NCBI RefSeq assembly: GCF_900114655.1
Contig: NZ_FOTT01000022.1
Coordinates: forward strand, 1-51,149
Reading direction: 5' to 3'
DNA from: Candidatus Frackibacter sp. WG13
Lineage (GTDB): Bacteria > Bacillota > Halanaerobiia > Halobacteroidales > Acetohalobiaceae
Length of the DNA stretch: 51,149 nucleotides
The position numbers and the translations under genes were made by a program. The notes beneath the pieces were generated by a model. It did not search any database. It saw only the letters and a list, made by a program, of their open reading frames with translations, and was not told where the DNA came from. The first letter of the stretch is position 1. Each line of letters opens with the position of its first letter. Below, piece after piece: positions 23,898 to 32,152 of this stretch.

Positions 23898-23970
23898 AAG
23901 GGTAGGAAGTTAAGTGGCTTCTAGCATAATTATAAATTTATTTAGGTTATGAAGGGAGTATTATTTAGAT

Positions 23971-25128
23971 ATGAGTACTGTAGCATCGATTAGTTGCTCA
24001 AAATATGAAGAGGAATTGGTGATTAAGGCTGTAAAGCGGGCTGTGTCAGAGTTAGGTGGCTTGAGTCAGTGGATCGATGAAGGAGACCGAGTCTTAATTA
24101 AACCTAATCTTTTAAGCCCGAAAGCCCCAGAACAAGCTGTAACAACTCATCCTTTAGTATTAAAAGCTACAATTCAGTTAGTAAAGGAAGTAGGGGCTAT
24201 TCCAATAGTAGGTGAGAGCTCAGGAGGTTTTTTAGCAGAGGAGTCTTTGACAGCTAAGGCATTTGATAAAACAGGTACTCAGACTGTATGTGAAGAGATG
24301 AATGTTGAAATGATTAATTTTGATCGAGTGGAGACTGAAGTAGTTGCGAATTCAGGTAGCACTGTTGCGGAGTTTAACCTTCCCTTGCCGGTCTTAGACG
24401 CTGACTTTATTATTTCTTTGCCTAAAATGAAGACTCATAGTCTAACTCTATTTACAGGAGCGGTTAAGAATTTATACGGTGTTATCCCTGGTTTAAAGAA
24501 GATGGAATATCATCGTCAATTTCCTAATCCGAATAATTTTGCCGAAGTAATTGTTGATATCTTTGCTACGGTAGGAGCAGACTTAGCAATTATGGATGGT
24601 ATAATCGGTTTAGCTGGCGATGGCCCAGGTAGCTCTGGTGTCCCTTGTGCTGTAGGGACTATCTTAGCTAGTGATGATTTAGTAGCTCTAGATACAGTAG
24701 CTGCTAATTACTTAGGTTATAAAGACAAGCAGGTCCAGATCTTAAATTTGGCTGCTAAGCGAGGCTTAGGTAAGGCTTCATTAAGAATGATTGAAATTAA
24801 AGGTGATTTTGAGCAACCGGATTATAGGCGTTATGACTTGCCATCTAATGCTTTTTTGTCACATCTACCTAACTTCCTTCTTAAGCCTTTTTTAGAATTG
24901 ATGATGTCTAAACCGATTATCAATCAAAAAAATTGTACTCACTGTAGGACCTGTCTTAAAAGCTGTCCACAGTTAGTGATCGAAGAGATAGACCAGGGCG
25001 AAGACTATCATTTAGAAATTGATCAAGAAGGTTGTATTAAATGTCTTTGTTGTCAAGAAGTATGTCCTTATGATGCAGTTGATTTGAAAGAACATTTATT
25101 AATTAAATTAATTCGACAATTATCCTGA
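23971..25128 (+). CDS. DUF362 iron-sulfur protein
   Basis: This 385-residue protein has a DUF362 domain (about 1-300) with VLIKPNLLSP, TTHPLVLKA, GESSGGF, SLPKMKTHSLTLFTGAVKNLYG and MDGIIGLAGDGPG, followed by a two-cluster ferredoxin domain with CTHCRTCLKSCP and CIKCLCCQEVCP (about 315-370). DUF362-ferredoxin proteins are common in anaerobes and are thought to be redox proteins, but I know of no defined reaction. There is no signal peptide. It has its own promoter and stands alone between the pilus locus and the sigma factor gene. Confidence 0.88.
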   Translation: MSTVASISCSKYEEELVIKAVKRAVSELGGLSQWIDEGDRVLIKPNLLSPKAPEQAVTTHPLVLKATIQLVKEVGAIPIVGESSGGFLAEESLTAKAFDKTGTQTVCEEMNVEMINFDRVETEVVANSGSTVAEFNLPLPVLDADFIISLPKMKTHSLTLFTGAVKNLYGVIPGLKKMEYHRQFPNPNNFAEVIVDIFATVGADLAIMDGIIGLAGDGPGSSGVPCAVGTILASDDLVALDTVAANYLGYKDKQVQILNLAAKRGLGKASLRMIEIKGDFEQPDYRRYDLPSNAFLSHLPNFLLKPFLELMMSKPIINQKNCTHCRTCLKSCPQLVIEEIDQGEDYHLEIDQEGCIKCLCCQEVCPYDAVDLKEHLLIKLIRQLS

Positions 25129-25148
25129 AAGTTCGTGCTGGTTCTATT

Positions 25149-25177
25149 TTGACGAGCCCTATAAATTGTGGTATAAT
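25149..25177 (+). promoter_or_regulatory. Sigma-A promoter of the SigH-like gene
   Basis: TTGACG (25149-25154) and TATAAT (25172-25177) are separated by exactly 17 bp, with TGTGG before the -10. The gene start is 40 bp downstream. Confidence 0.8.
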
Positions 25178-25216
25178 GGTAATGGTCAAAAATCGCACAG
25201 GGGTGGGGATAACTAA

Positions 25217-25882
25217 ATGGGTAAGCCTAAGAAAAAATTCAAAAGTAAATTTGATGATATGCCTGAGCAACAAGTAATTGATTTAGCCCAGAATGGAGAC
25301 AAGCTGGCTGAGGAGTATTTACTAGACAACAATATTGACATCGTTTATGCTAAGTCTAAGTTATTCTACATTAAAGGACTCGACAAAGATGATGTAATTC
25401 AGGAAGGTTTAGTAGGGCTTTACAAAGCAATTAGAGATTATCGAGAAAAACGGGCGGCTTCTTTTCGGGGTTTTGCTCATTTGTGCGTAAGTCGACAACT
25501 TATATCAGCTATTAAGACTGCTAATCGTCAAAAACATATGCCTTTGAATACGTCGACTTCAATCGATAAGAAATTAAAGTATTCTAAAGATGATGGAGGT
25601 CGAGGGCGAACTTTATTAGATGTACTACCCGATGAGAATAATGATCCAGAGAAAGACTTAATTAATCGGGAATTAGTTGACGAAGTTACATATGAATTAA
25701 GAGAGATGTTAACTGAATTAGAATGGGAAGTATTCAGTAGTTATCTACAGGCAAAGTCATATAAAGAAATAGCTGATGAGATCGGTAGTAGTGTAAAGAC
25801 TGTAGATAATGCTTTACAGAGAGCAAGAAGAAAGATCGATGAATTAAAAGCAAAATTACAAGACGAAGTGGATAACCACTAA
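25217..25882 (+). CDS. sigH: SigH-like RNA polymerase sigma factor
   Basis: This 221-residue sigma-70-family factor is most like Bacillus SigH, the early stationary-phase and competence or sporulation factor. Region 2 reads GLDKDDVIQEGLVGLYKAIR and FRGFAHLCVSRQLISAIKTA, followed by NRQKHMPLNTSTSID, which closely follows the SigH pattern. Region 4 contains LTELEWEVFSSYL and SYKEIADEIGSSVKTVDNAL, a helix-turn-helix. GGGGTGGGG precedes the ATG. In many Firmicutes sigH sits near secE-nusG; here it precedes comFA-comFC and the flagellar block, so a special family member is possible. A terminator follows. Confidence 0.85.
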   Translation: MGKPKKKFKSKFDDMPEQQVIDLAQNGDKLAEEYLLDNNIDIVYAKSKLFYIKGLDKDDVIQEGLVGLYKAIRDYREKRAASFRGFAHLCVSRQLISAIKTANRQKHMPLNTSTSIDKKLKYSKDDGGRGRTLLDVLPDENNDPEKDLINRELVDEVTYELREMLTELEWEVFSSYLQAKSYKEIADEIGSSVKTVDNALQRARRKIDELKAKLQDEVDNH

Positions 25883-25907
25883 CTTATGTTTTTTAGTATG
25901 CGCTAGG

Positions 25908-25947
25908 AGTTGCCTTCTTAATAAGATTAAGGGGGCAGCTTTTTTTA
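25908..25947 (+). terminator. Rho-independent terminator after sigH
   Basis: AGTTGCCTTCTTAAT (25908-25922) pairs with ATTAAGGGGGCAGCT (25926-25940), counting three G-U pairs, around AAG, followed by seven T residues. Confidence 0.85.
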
Positions 25948-25988
25948 GTTATAGGCTAAGGCTAAGACATAAAACCTTAAAATAACTG

Positions 25989-26220
25989 GACACAGACTTA
26001 CACAGACAAACACAGACTAAAGATAATTGATAATTAAAAGATTTTAAAACTTTAAACGATTAGATTTGAAAATAAGGTTGTGGTTGGGAATTTCATGAAT
26101 AAAAATTATCACTTGTCAATTAATATGAAATAAGCTTACATTTAATTATTTTTGAAAGCTAATTATGAAGTTTGTTTAATTTAAAAAGTCTTGTGTATAG
26201 TCTTGTGAAAGTCTCGTGTC
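25989..26220 (+). repeat. Intergenic element with three-unit imperfect inverted ends, copy 1
   Basis: The left end holds ACACAGAC three times at an exact 10-bp period (25990, 26000, 26010). The right end holds GTCTTGTGT, GTCTTGTGA and GTCTCGTGTC (26188, 26200, 26211), roughly the reverse complement of the left. The AT-rich interior has no reading frame of note. A related element is at 31958-32111. It fills most of the 399-bp gap between sigH and comFA; apart from the sigH terminator nothing else is recognised there. Confidence 0.7.
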
Positions 26221-26281
26221 TAATAATTTTATAATTTTGACTTATTTTAATATTATTTTTAATAAGTAAGTAGGGGATTAA

Positions 26282-28114
26282 ATGAAGGGAATAGGGTTTG
26301 TTATCTATATCTTGATAATTAACAACAAAGAATATCGGGTTGGTTTAACTTCTGACCTTGAGGTTGAGTTGAGTTATCTTAAGAGGCGAAGGGGCTTTAC
26401 AGATGAAGAGTTACAGGTTTATAGCTTAACGAAGCCTTTGCCGATTGGATTAGCTAAATATATTTATGAGGAGATTACTGCTAGATATGAAAGACAAGGA
26501 GCTTTGATTGATGATTTAGCAGGAGGAATTAAGGCTTTGTTGCTAGAATATAGTAAGCGGGTAGAAAGATTGTTAGAGTATTATTCTTTATTGGATTATA
26601 GTCAAGTTGAAGAAGTAGAAGCAAGTGATTATAATAATCTACCTGATTTACAGGAGTTAGAAGAAGTACATAAGATTTTAGCTGGTAGATTACTTTATTA
26701 TAGTGAGATTAAACAGGCGCTAGCAGAGAACCAGGTTCTTCTTAAATCGCCATTAAGATTATTGTTACAAGGATTAAGATTGGAATCTAAACTAGAAATT
26801 GGAGCAAGCCTAGCTTATCAAGATAGGAATTACTTAGTATGTCAGCGTTGTGGAGAAGATGAAAAGTTAGTTGAGATAGATTGTAATTATTGTGGTTTAA
26901 CTGACTATTACTGTGACTGTTGTCTTTATATGGGTAAGGCTAGAACTTGTCGACCATTATATGCTTTTAATTCAGATTTTCAATTAAGTGCAACACGATT
27001 AACAGAAGAAGAGCAAAAAGTAGAACCTAAATTAGAGTTTTCACTGACTGCTGCTCAGAGAGATGCTAGTCAACAGTTAGTTGATTTTATAGCTAGTGAT
27101 GGGAAAGAGGCATTAGTTTGGGCGGTATGTGGAGCTGGTAAGACTGAAGTTTCGTTTCAAGCAATTGGTGAGGTCTTATCCCAAGGAGGAGAAGTATTAT
27201 TTGCTATTCCAAGGAAGGATGCGGTAGTTGAGCTAGCACCGAGATTAAAAGCTAGCTTTCCTGATTTTGAGTTTAGCCTCCTTTATGGTGGCTCAGAAAG
27301 AAAATACAATGTAGCACCAATCACTGTAGCAACAACTCATCAGGTTTTGCGATTTATTAATAAATTTGATTTAATTATATTAGATGAGGTAGATGCTTTT
27401 CCTTATCAAGGTAGTAAGATGCTTGCAGGAGCCGTAGAAAGAGCTTGTCATCCGCAAGGGAAGATCATAAATATGACAGCTACTCCTGGGGAAGAGTTAA
27501 GTAGATTTAATGATGATAAGCAAAGAAGATTAATTAAGATCCCGGCACGTTATCATGGTCATCCGGTACCAACCCCTAAGCTCTTAACCGCAGAAATAAG
27601 TTATAATAAGGAGAGTAAGAGAGTAGATATAACACAAAAGGTATTAAAAATAATTAAGGATTCAATCTATAGAGACTTAGCTCAACTATTCATCTTCTTG
27701 CCGACTAGAGAATTAGTAGAGATAGTTGGGAAGAAGTTACAGAGGTCTCTGCCAGAGATAGAGGGAGAATCATGGGTGCAATATAGTCATGCGCAAGACG
27801 CGCATCGTGATAGAAAACGAGAAGAATTCTGTCAGGGGAAGTATCCGATTTTAGTCTCTACGACAATTATGGAAAGAGCTATCACAGTTCCCAAGGCTAA
27901 TGTATTAGTTCTATTTGCTGATTGGGACTTTGTCTTTGACGTGCCGACTCTAATTCAAATGGCTGGTCGAGCCGGTCGCTCTCTTGAATATCCACAAGGA
28001 GAAATTTGGTTCGTAGGACAGATGATAAGTAAAGCTATGAAAGAGTCTAAAGAGCGAATTGAAGATCTAAATCAAGAGGCGGATAAGAAAGGATATCTCA
28101 AGAGTGGAAGTTAA
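26282..28114 (+). CDS. comFA: ComFA-like DNA helicase for DNA uptake
   Basis: This is a 610-residue superfamily 2 helicase. An N-terminal region of about 190 residues precedes a zinc finger (CQRCGEDE, CNYCGL, CDCCLYMGKARTC at about 190-225). The helicase core shows Walker A AVCGAGKTE (near 282), the TTHQVLRF motif, Walker B LDEVD, TATPGEE, STTIMERAITVPKANVLV and QMAGRAGRS. In Bacillus, ComFA is the ATPase that pulls transforming DNA into the cytoplasm. AGGGG precedes the ATG. It is followed by comFC; comFB is absent. It starts the comF-flagellar block seen also in Bacillus. Confidence 0.9.
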   Translation: MKGIGFVIYILIINNKEYRVGLTSDLEVELSYLKRRRGFTDEELQVYSLTKPLPIGLAKYIYEEITARYERQGALIDDLAGGIKALLLEYSKRVERLLEYYSLLDYSQVEEVEASDYNNLPDLQELEEVHKILAGRLLYYSEIKQALAENQVLLKSPLRLLLQGLRLESKLEIGASLAYQDRNYLVCQRCGEDEKLVEIDCNYCGLTDYYCDCCLYMGKARTCRPLYAFNSDFQLSATRLTEEEQKVEPKLEFSLTAAQRDASQQLVDFIASDGKEALVWAVCGAGKTEVSFQAIGEVLSQGGEVLFAIPRKDAVVELAPRLKASFPDFEFSLLYGGSERKYNVAPITVATTHQVLRFINKFDLIILDEVDAFPYQGSKMLAGAVERACHPQGKIINMTATPGEELSRFNDDKQRRLIKIPARYHGHPVPTPKLLTAEISYNKESKRVDITQKVLKIIKDSIYRDLAQLFIFLPTRELVEIVGKKLQRSLPEIEGESWVQYSHAQDAHRDRKREEFCQGKYPILVSTTIMERAITVPKANVLVLFADWDFVFDVPTLIQMAGRAGRSLEYPQGEIWFVGQMISKAMKESKERIEDLNQEADKKGYLKSGS

Positions 28115-28130
28115 TAAAGAGGTGAGTTTT

Positions 28131-28871
28131 ATGGGAGTATTAAATAATATCTGGAATGGCTTTTTAGGGTTAGTCTATCCAGAAGTAGAAGGTTGTCTCT
28201 ATTGTGAGGTAGACGAATTAGTAACAGATGAGGTTCAGCTCTGTGAAGACTGCTTAAGTCGAATTAATTATATTACCGACAATTATTGTGAGAAATGCGG
28301 CAGATTAATAATTGATGAAGAAGAGTGTAAAAATTGTGAGGAGTATAATTACCAATTTAATAAAGCAAGAGCGGTAGCAACCTATAATCAAGCATTAAGT
28401 GATTATATTTATGATATGAAGTATCAAGGTAGACAGGCTTTAGCCAAGCCATTAGGACAGATATTAGGAATCTATGGTTTAGAATTTTATAAAAGAGAAG
28501 ACTTAGATGTAATTATTCCTGTGCCATTAGCTAAAGAGAAGTTAAAGACGAGAGGTTTTAACCAAGCATACTTATTAGCAAGGGAAGTGAGTAAAAAGCT
28601 AGACCTGCCAATAAACGACCAAGTCTTAAAACGAGCAGTGAATACAGTTAGTCAGAGCAAGTTATCTCCATTGAAACGGAAAGAGAACGTAAGCAACATC
28701 TTCTATTGTGAACCCGAATATGTAAAAGAGATTAAGGGTAAGTATGTACTGTTAATCGATGATATCTATACCACCGGAGCTACGGTTAATGAATGCTCCA
28801 AAGTCCTACTGCGCGCAGGAGCTAGGGATGTATCAGTGTTAACTTTGGCAACAGGAGAGCAGGGGCAATAG
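28131..28871 (+). CDS. comFC: ComFC-like phosphoribosyltransferase-fold competence protein
   Basis: This 246-residue protein has N-terminal zinc-binding cysteine pairs (CLYC, CEDC, CEKCG, CKNC) and a type I phosphoribosyltransferase domain (about 90-246) with IIPVPLAKEKLKTRGFNQA and the PRPP loop LLIDDIYTTGATVNEC. ComFC/GntX proteins are needed for efficient transformation. The frame opens at GTG 28104 inside comFA, but AGAGGTGAG lies just before ATG 28131, which I use. A short GC-rich inverted repeat (AGCCC-AGAAAA-GGGCT) begins at 28870 and may be a weak terminator. Confidence 0.9.
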   Translation: MGVLNNIWNGFLGLVYPEVEGCLYCEVDELVTDEVQLCEDCLSRINYITDNYCEKCGRLIIDEEECKNCEEYNYQFNKARAVATYNQALSDYIYDMKYQGRQALAKPLGQILGIYGLEFYKREDLDVIIPVPLAKEKLKTRGFNQAYLLAREVSKKLDLPINDQVLKRAVNTVSQSKLSPLKRKENVSNIFYCEPEYVKEIKGKYVLLIDDIYTTGATVNECSKVLLRAGARDVSVLTLATGEQGQ

Positions 28872-29048
28872 CCCAGAAAAGGGCTTTCGAATTAGAAGTA
28901 GAGGTGTTGTGAGGTTAAGTTTGTAGATGCCTATCGAAAAAGATGACATTATTAGTAACTCAAGCAGGAAATATGCATTCGTTTGGCGAATTATGAAAGT
29001 AAGGATTAAGCATATAAAGGAAGATTGAAATATAAGAGGTGAATGCAG

Positions 29049-29450
29049 ATGGGGTTAAGAAATTGCAAGCTTTGTGGTCAAGTCTTTGTGTCAGATTCGT
29101 ATAAGATTTGTTCCCAGTGTAGGGAAGAAGAAGAACAGGATTTTTTAACGGTTAAAGAATATATTTATGATCATGGGAAACGATCAATTCCTGAGATTCA
29201 TGAAGGGACTGAGGTAAGTGTTAAGCGAATTAAAAAGTTCATTCGTGAAGGAAGATTAATGGAAACTGGTGTTGAATTAACAGTTGAATGTAAAAGATGT
29301 GGTGCTCCGATTACTGAGGGAGACTATTGTAAAGAGTGTAGAGATGCTTTGACTAATAGTTTAAGTCAAGGGAATAGTAAAGATAAAAAAGAAGAGCCTA
29401 AGAGAAAGAGTAATAGTAGGATGCATACTTCCATATGGAGGGATGATTAA
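29049..29450 (+). CDS. yvyF: YvyF-family flagellar operon protein
   Basis: This 133-residue protein has zinc-ribbon cysteine pairs at both ends (CKLCGQ and CSQCRE; CKRCGA and CKECRD) around a winged-helix-like middle (DFLTVKEYIYDHGKRSIPEI and KRIKKFIREGRLMETG). This is the TIGR03826/YvyF family found directly before flgM in Firmicutes, with a probable regulatory role. ATG 29043 directly abuts GAGGTGA, so ATG 29049, 6 bases away, is taken as the start. The C-terminus is basic and polar. The position between comFC and flgM matches Bacillus. Confidence 0.87.
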   Translation: MGLRNCKLCGQVFVSDSYKICSQCREEEEQDFLTVKEYIYDHGKRSIPEIHEGTEVSVKRIKKFIREGRLMETGVELTVECKRCGAPITEGDYCKECRDALTNSLSQGNSKDKKEEPKRKSNSRMHTSIWRDD

Positions 29451-29586
29451 ATAACCCGTAAAACTAAGTAAGACATAGTTAATCACCTTAGATTAGAAAT
29501 AAATATTGTTAATAGTGTATTATGGCATTTAAGAATAATTCATATTTTATCGAAGTATGTAATAAGATGTTCAGTTTAATATGAGA

Positions 29587-29639
29587 GTTATCCTATCCTT
29601 TTGCAGACCTTAAAAACAGTGTCAAAAAGGTTAGGTAAC
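29587..29639 (+). ncRNA. Predicted long hairpin in the flgM leader
   Basis: GTTA-T-CCTATCCTTTT (29587-29602) pairs with AAAAGGTTAGG-TAAC (29625-29639), giving about 14 pairs with one bulge and one mismatch; the 22-nt loop includes a possible inner GAC/GTC pairing. No T tract follows. It lies 55 bp before flgM in a 243-bp gap that otherwise shows nothing I recognise. It could be a regulatory leader or a mRNA processing site. Confidence 0.5.
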
Positions 29640-29693
29640 GGGATGAAGTAATTTCTTAAATGTGAGATTCTCTAAGAAAGCAGGTGGTTAATT

Positions 29694-29984
29694 ATGAAAA
29701 TCTCTAATGAACAACTCCATCGAGTATTAAAGACTTATAATCGTAATCAAAAGACTAAAGAAAATCTGGAATCTAAGCGAAAAGGCAAAGGAGACAGATT
29801 ATCACTTTCCGATGAAGTAAAAGAAGTACAGGTTGCTAAGAAGGCATTAAAGAGTCAGCCTAGTGTCAGAAAAGAGAAGGTAGCGGCTTTGAAGAAGGCT
29901 ATTAAGACAGGGAATTATAATGTATCCGGAGAAGAAGTGGCGGAAAAGATGTTAAATAGAACAATTGTCGATAACCTGGTTTAA
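29694..29984 (+). CDS. flgM: Anti-sigma-28 factor FlgM
   Basis: This 96-residue protein is short and charged. It has a disordered N-terminal half with DRLSLSDEVKEVQVAKKALK and a helical C-terminal half with RKEKVAALKKAIKTGNYNVSG, EEVAEKML and TIVDNL, the sigma-28-binding signature of FlgM. It holds the flagellar sigma factor inactive until the hook-basal body is complete. GCAGGTGG precedes the ATG. It lies 17 bp before flgN. A sigma-28-like promoter is seen ahead of flagellin, one likely target of this control. Confidence 0.92.
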   Translation: MKISNEQLHRVLKTYNRNQKTKENLESKRKGKGDRLSLSDEVKEVQVAKKALKSQPSVRKEKVAALKKAIKTGNYNVSGEEVAEKMLNRTIVDNLV

Positions 29985-30000
29985 TTAAGGAAGTGATCTG

Positions 30001-30501
30001 ATGAATATTGAAAGGTTAGTTCAAATTTTAGAGGCTGAATATAAAATGTATCAAAAGATTTATCAATTAAGTGGAGAAAAGAAGGAAATAATAGTTGATA
30101 ATCGTGTAGATGACCTTTTGAGTATTATCGAGGAAGAGAAAGAAGAGATTCTTAAGATTGATGAACTAGAAGCAGAACGGGTCGAAATTTTAAAAGGGCT
30201 TGCTTGTGAATACTCTTTAACTGAAGAAGAATTATCCTTTGCTAAGTTAATGGATTTGATTTCTGATCCAGCTAAAAGTGAATTGAAGGAGATACGACAA
30301 GAGCTTTTAGATATATTAGAGGAGATAAAAGCGGCTAATGAGACTAATGCTAATTTAATTAAAGAGTCATTAAAGTTGAATAATTATACATTACAGTTGT
30401 TGACTGAAAGTAATATTAGTAAAGATAATACTTATCAAAAACCAGGTAAAGAAGCAGCAAATAATCAGCAACAGCGACGAATTATTGATCAGAAGGCATA
30501 G
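30001..30501 (+). CDS. flgN: FlgN-family chaperone for hook-associated proteins
   Basis: This 166-residue, almost entirely helical and acidic protein begins MNIERLVQILEAEYKMYQKI and contains SIIEEEKEEILKIDELEAER, the FlgN-like coiled coil. FlgN binds FlgK and FlgL and keeps them export-ready. The C-terminal 30 residues are glutamine- and asparagine-rich. It lies between flgM and flgK, as in Bacillus (yvyG), with AAGGAAGTGAT upstream of the ATG and only 11 bp to flgK. The family is weakly conserved, so position carries much of the call. Confidence 0.85.
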   Translation: MNIERLVQILEAEYKMYQKIYQLSGEKKEIIVDNRVDDLLSIIEEEKEEILKIDELEAERVEILKGLACEYSLTEEELSFAKLMDLISDPAKSELKEIRQELLDILEEIKAANETNANLIKESLKLNNYTLQLLTESNISKDNTYQKPGKEAANNQQQRRIIDQKA

Positions 30502-30512
30502 GAGGGAGTACA

Positions 30513-31937
30513 ATGGGCTCAACTTTCGGAGGTATAGAGATAGGAAAACGAGCTTTACAGGTACAGAAGAAGTCCTTAGATGTAACAGGACATAATATAG
30601 CTAATGCCAATACCGAAGGGTATAGTAGACAAGAAGTAATTCAATCGACTACTAAACCACATACTATCTATCATGGTACTGGGGCTGGACAAGTAGGTAC
30701 CGGAGTTAAAATAGATGAGATCCGCCGTATTAGAAATGACTTTGTTGATACTCAAATTAGAGAAGAGACTAGTGCTAAAGGAAAATGGGAGATGCGGCGT
30801 GATGCGCTAAAAGAGATAGAGTTAATCTTTAACGAACCATCAGATAATAGTCTGCGAAGTACGATGGATGAGTTTTGGAACTCTTTACAGGAACTAAATA
30901 ATAATCCAGAAAGCCAAGCGGTACGAGCTACCGTAAGGCAGCGTGGTTTGGCTTTAACCGATACATTTAATAGTTTAGATGATCAGTTAAGTGATTATCG
31001 CTTAGCTCTTAATGATCGAATCAGAACTAAGGTAGAGGATATCAACTCTTATGCCCAGCGAATAGCCGATTTAAATGGGCAGATCAGTAGAATTGAAAGT
31101 ATGAATCAGAATCCTAATGACCTAAAGGATAAACGAGATCTTTTAATCGATAAATTATCTAAAATTACTAGTGTACAGGTTAAGGAAGATGAAAACGGCT
31201 TTGCTAATATTAGTATAGAAGGGCAATCCTTGGTTTGGCAAGATACAGCTAGTAAACTAGTAGCTGAAAAGGATAAGAGTAATAGTAATTTAGTAGAAGT
31301 TAAATGGGCTAGTAATAATGAAGAAGTTAAGTTTACTGACGGAGCAATTAAAGGTCTATTAGAAGCTCGAGATACAGAGATTCCTAAGTATATTAGTCAA
31401 TTAGATGCTATGGCAAAGAAGATGGTTACTGAGTTTAATAACGTACATAAAAATGGATATGGGTTAGGTAATAGTACTAATATAGATTTCTTTGATCCAA
31501 CAGGATTAACAGCTAAAAGCATGGATTTATCTGCGGCGATTAAGAATGATTTGAACAAGATAGCAGCAGCTTCTAAGTATAGTGATACCAATGGCGATGG
31601 GAAGAATGACTATGCCGGTGATGGTAGTAATGCATTAAAATTGGCTGACTTAGGAGACCAGAAATTATTTAATTCAGGCACAGCTACCTTTAATAGTTAT
31701 TATAGTTCTAATATTGCTCAATTAGGGGTAGATAGTCAACGAGCTAAGAGAATGGTTAATAATCAAGAAGTCTTAACAAGGCAGTTAAATAAGCAGCGAG
31801 ATTCAATCTCTGGTGTATCATTAGATGAAGAGATGGCTAAGATGATTAAGTATCAACATTCTTATTCTGCGGCTGCTAAGTTTGTTTCTACTATGGATGA
31901 GATATTAGGTGTGTTAGTTAACGGAATTAAAAGATAA
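30513..31937 (+). CDS. flgK: Flagellar hook-associated protein 1, FlgK
   Basis: This 474-residue hook-filament junction protein begins with FGGIEIGKRALQVQKKSLDV and TGHNIANANTEGYSRQEV, the rod/hook N-terminal motif. It contains FNSLDDQLSDYRLALNDRI and ends with SGVSLDEEMAKMIKYQHSYS and AAKFVSTMDEILGVLVNGI, the paired C-terminal coiled coil. The middle domain is compact, so the protein is shorter than enteric FlgK. AGGAGGG precedes the ATG. The intergenic space after it contains element copy 2 instead of leading directly into flgL. Confidence 0.95.
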   Translation: MGSTFGGIEIGKRALQVQKKSLDVTGHNIANANTEGYSRQEVIQSTTKPHTIYHGTGAGQVGTGVKIDEIRRIRNDFVDTQIREETSAKGKWEMRRDALKEIELIFNEPSDNSLRSTMDEFWNSLQELNNNPESQAVRATVRQRGLALTDTFNSLDDQLSDYRLALNDRIRTKVEDINSYAQRIADLNGQISRIESMNQNPNDLKDKRDLLIDKLSKITSVQVKEDENGFANISIEGQSLVWQDTASKLVAEKDKSNSNLVEVKWASNNEEVKFTDGAIKGLLEARDTEIPKYISQLDAMAKKMVTEFNNVHKNGYGLGNSTNIDFFDPTGLTAKSMDLSAAIKNDLNKIAAASKYSDTNGDGKNDYAGDGSNALKLADLGDQKLFNSGTATFNSYYSSNIAQLGVDSQRAKRMVNNQEVLTRQLNKQRDSISGVSLDEEMAKMIKYQHSYSAAAKFVSTMDEILGVLVNGIKR

Positions 31938-31957
31938 GTAAGATGAGGAAATAATTT

Positions 31958-32111
31958 GACACAGACGGACACAAGACCAAGCACAGACTAAAGATTAAAG
32001 GAAAATAAATAATAGTTAAAATTTAGTAATAATAGAATATAGTTTAATATTACTATGTTTATGAATTAAAGTTTTAAAGTCTTGTGTATAATCTCGTGTA
32101 AGTCTCGTGTC
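31958..32111 (+). repeat. Intergenic element with imperfect inverted ends, copy 2
   Basis: The left end reads GACACAGAC, ACACAAGAC and CACAGACTAAAGAT; the right end reads GTCTTGTGT, ATCTCGTGT and GTCTCGTGTC (32079, 32091, 32102). Both ends closely follow copy 1 at 25989-26220, while the interior is about 80 bp shorter. It ends 42 bp before the flgL start. Confidence 0.7.
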
Positions 32112-32152
32112 AAAAAAAGATTTTTAATGATTAAATTGTGAGGTGACAAGTG

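Noticed and set aside
29451-29693. Possible c-di-GMP riboswitch before flgM, from TTAGGTAACGGG
   Set aside because: The sequence resembles one block of the class I motif, but the GCAAACC and ACGCAAAGCC blocks are absent; the segment is better explained by the simple hairpin at 29587-29639.
25989-32111. CRISPR array from the regularly spaced ACACAGAC units
   Set aside because: Units are 8-9 bp at 10-12 bp period with no unique spacers, and no cas gene is present.
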